From assembly GCA_023431725.1 (NCBI GenBank), contig JAEYVN010000184.1:1-6728 (forward strand): 6,728 bases of DNA, in the 5' to 3' direction. The DNA is from Pseudomonadota bacterium (GTDB taxonomy: Bacteria > Pseudomonadota > Alphaproteobacteria > Rhizobiales > Xanthobacteraceae). The position numbers were made by a program, and so were the translations under genes. Each line of letters starts with the position of its first letter. Position 1 is the stretch's first letter. The notes below the pieces were generated by a model. The model was not told where the DNA came from. It did not search any database and saw nothing but the letters and a program-made list of their open reading frames with translations. Shown piece by piece: positions 5,309 to 6,728 of this stretch.

Positions 5309-6595
5309 ATGGATGGGCAGAAGCGGCTGAATTACGCGAGACAGAAGCCTTCGCTGTTGTCCAAGCTGGGGCCGGGATTGGTCACCGGCGCGGCCGATGA
5401 CGATCCATCCGGCATCGCCACCTATTCGCAGGCCGGCGCCCAGTTCGGCTTTGGCTTGCTCTGGACGGTCTTCCTCACGACGCCGTTCATGATCGCCATT
5501 CAGCTTGTCAGCGCCCATATCGGCCGCACCACCGGCAAGGGGATCGCCGCCAATGCCAAGGCCCTTTATGGCCGCAACATTTTGTTCGGTCTCGTCACCC
5601 TTCTGCTGATCGCCAACATCATCAACATCGCGGCCGACATCGCGGCGATGGCCGAGGCGGCCTATCTCGTGGTGGGCGGCCTGCGGCACGAACACGCTCT
5701 GATCTTTGCGGCCGGTTCCGTGCTGCTGCAGGTGTTCGTGCGCTATCGGCACTATGCGCCATTCCTGAAATGGTTGACGCTGGTGCTGTTTCTCTATGTC
5801 GGCGTCGTTTTCACCGTCACCATTCCATGGCAACAGGTCATACTCGGCACCTTCCTGCCCAGGATCGAACTGACCGCGGATTATCTCACGCTACTCGTGG
5901 CCGTGCTCGGCACGACGATCAGTCCGTATCTGTTCTTCTGGCAGGCCTCGCAGGAGGTCGAAGACATGAACCGCCTGGGCCGCAAGCGTCCGCTCAACAA
6001 GATGTCGAGCGGCGGCGCCGAGGAGATCCAGCGCATGAAGATCGACACCAGCGTCGGCATGATCTTCTCCAATACGATCGCCTATTTCATCATGCTGACC
6101 ACGGCGGCAACGCTGCACGTGCACGGCGTCACCAATATCAACACCGCCGCCGACGCCGCCGAGGCTCTGCGCCCGATCGCCGGCGATTTCGCATTTTTGC
6201 TGTTCGCACTCGGCATCATCGGCACCGGATTGCTGGCCATACCGGTTCTGGCAGGCTCGGCCGCCTATGCGGTCGCCGAATTCTACGAATGGCCGTCCTC
6301 ACTCGAGGCACGGCTTCCGCATGCCATCGGCTTCTACGGTATCATTGCCGCGGCCACGGTGATCGGCTTCGGCCTCACCTTCACACCGATCGATCCGATC
6401 CGACTGCTGATCTGGAGCGCCGTCATCAATGGCGTGATCGCCGTGCCGATCATGGTCATGATGATGCTGATCGTCTGGCACAAAGACGCGATGGGCCGCT
6501 TTCGCGCGACCCCGCGGCTGATGATTGCCGGCTGGGGGGCGACCGCGCTGATGGGCGCCACCGTGGTCGCGATGCTCGTGTCGCTGGTGATCTGA
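5309..6595 (+). CDS. Divergent Nramp-family divalent metal transporter
   Basis: An inner-membrane protein of 428 residues with about eleven hydrophobic segments and the Nramp/SLC11 order of conserved elements. Helix 1 carries GLVTGAADDDPSGIATYSQ (24-41 approx.), in which DPSG (32-35) replaces the classical DPGN. Helix 6 carries GTTISPYLFFWQASQE (201-216), in which TTISPY replaces the A-x-x-M-P-H core. In classical members the Asp and Asn of helix 1 and the Met of helix 6 bind Mn2+ or Fe2+; here the Asp (D32) is kept but Asn is Gly and the Met is absent. Homologues with this pattern form a known, poorly studied branch, so a classical MntH role should not be assumed. The segment EDMNRLGRKRPLNKMSSGG (218-236 approx.) is a long hydrophilic loop after helix 6. 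The ATG at 5309 is preferred; a GTG at 5255 would add 18 residues. A hairpin overlaps the stop codon. Confidence 0.9.
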   Translation: MDGQKRLNYARQKPSLLSKLGPGLVTGAADDDPSGIATYSQAGAQFGFGLLWTVFLTTPFMIAIQLVSAHIGRTTGKGIAANAKALYGRNILFGLVTLLLIANIINIAADIAAMAEAAYLVVGGLRHEHALIFAAGSVLLQVFVRYRHYAPFLKWLTLVLFLYVGVVFTVTIPWQQVILGTFLPRIELTADYLTLLVAVLGTTISPYLFFWQASQEVEDMNRLGRKRPLNKMSSGGAEEIQRMKIDTSVGMIFSNTIAYFIMLTTAATLHVHGVTNINTAADAAEALRPIAGDFAFLLFALGIIGTGLLAIPVLAGSAAYAVAEFYEWPSSLEARLPHAIGFYGIIAAATVIGFGLTFTPIDPIRLLIWSAVINGVIAVPIMVMMMLIVWHKDAMGRFRATPRLMIAGWGATALMGATVVAMLVSLVI

Positions 6596-6618
6596 ACCGC
6601 GGCCGCCGTCCGCGGTTC
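6594..6618. terminator. Hairpin between convergent genes
   Basis: GAACCGCGG (6594-6602) pairs perfectly with CCGCGGTTC (6610-6618) around a seven-base loop. It begins within the stop codon of the Nramp gene and lies 12 bases after the stop of the convergent minus-strand gene. There is no T tract on either side, so it is a possible bidirectional or transcript-stabilising stem rather than a standard terminator. Confidence 0.5.
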
Positions 6619-6630
6619 AACCAATCCGGA

Positions 6631-6728
6631 TTACATTTTCTTGTAATTCGCGATCACCGCCGCCCCGTCCTGTCCTGCCTTCTTGGTCCAGTCTGACGTC
6701 AGTTGGTCGCCGATCTTCATCAGGCCGG
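6631..6728 (-). CDS. C-terminal end of a possible TRAP-type solute-binding protein (partial)
   Basis: The last 31 codons of a minus-strand gene are in the window, ending at TAA 6633-6631. They read GLMKIGDQLTSDWTKKAG followed by QDGAAVIANYKKM. The pattern W-x-K-K-A-G-x-D-G-x-x-x-I-x-x-Y is typical of the C-terminus of DctP-type periplasmic binding proteins of TRAP transporters, which capture carboxylates for sodium-driven uptake. With so little sequence the family name is tentative; another periplasmic binding protein is possible. It converges on the Nramp gene across a short gap. Confidence 0.5.
   Translation of the reverse strand, partial: GLMKIGDQLTSDWTKKAGQDGAAVIANYKKM

Noticed and set aside
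4096..5400. Plus-strand frame of 434 codons across rnpB end and the EamA gene
   Set aside because: It begins inside rnpB, runs out of frame through the membrane protein gene, and is rich in Arg, Gly, Cys and His without recognisable domains.
5770..6696. Plus-strand frame of 308 codons within the Nramp gene
   Set aside because: Out-of-frame shadow of the transporter with Arg/His-rich low-quality sequence.

Overview
The window looks like chromosomal DNA from an alphaproteobacterium, most likely of the Hyphomicrobiales (Bradyrhizobium/Rhodopseudomonas-like). The evidence is high GC with many antisense open frames, a class A RNase P RNA of alphaproteobacterial type, an mraZ-rsmH-ftsL start of the division and cell wall (dcw) cluster, and a promoter matching the general-stress sigma factor EcfG (GGAAC-N16-CGTT). 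The order-level assignment is inference; no organism was given.

Left third, minus strand (1-1712): mraZ, rsmH and the beginning of ftsL run leftward with 4-bp ATGA overlaps and clear ribosome binding sites. This is the head of the dcw cluster, which would continue beyond base 1. Just upstream of mraZ lies an array of TGGGN boxes at an exact 10-bp period, the expected operator for the MraZ protein. It supports a shorter mraZ start (base 1638) than the longest open frame.

Middle (1713-2790): a roughly 500-bp intergenic region holds a CtrA-like half-site pair, a possible 36-codon small ORF on the minus strand and a small dyad. It ends in a strong EcfG-type promoter that drives a secreted PRC-barrel protein, which is followed by a textbook terminator.

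Centre (2791-4241): an 18-bp repeat in three copies and a dyad precede an AmpD-type N-acetylmuramoyl-L-alanine amidase with a C-terminal peptidoglycan-binding domain. Next comes the complete RNase P RNA gene (rnpB) with its own promoter-like element and a 14-bp terminator stem.

Right (4242-6728): an EamA/DMT-family exporter and a divergent Nramp-family metal transporter follow on the plus strand, possibly co-transcribed. The Nramp protein has altered metal-site motifs (DPSG and TTISPY). A perfect 9-bp hairpin separates it from the 3' end of a convergent gene that may encode a TRAP-type solute-binding protein.

Most of the window is ordinary housekeeping sequence. No new multi-gene system, CRISPR array, insertion sequence or tRNA was found. 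The points most worth a second look are regulatory (MraZ box array, EcfG promoter, repeats before the amidase), plus the unusual Nramp metal site and the small ORF.
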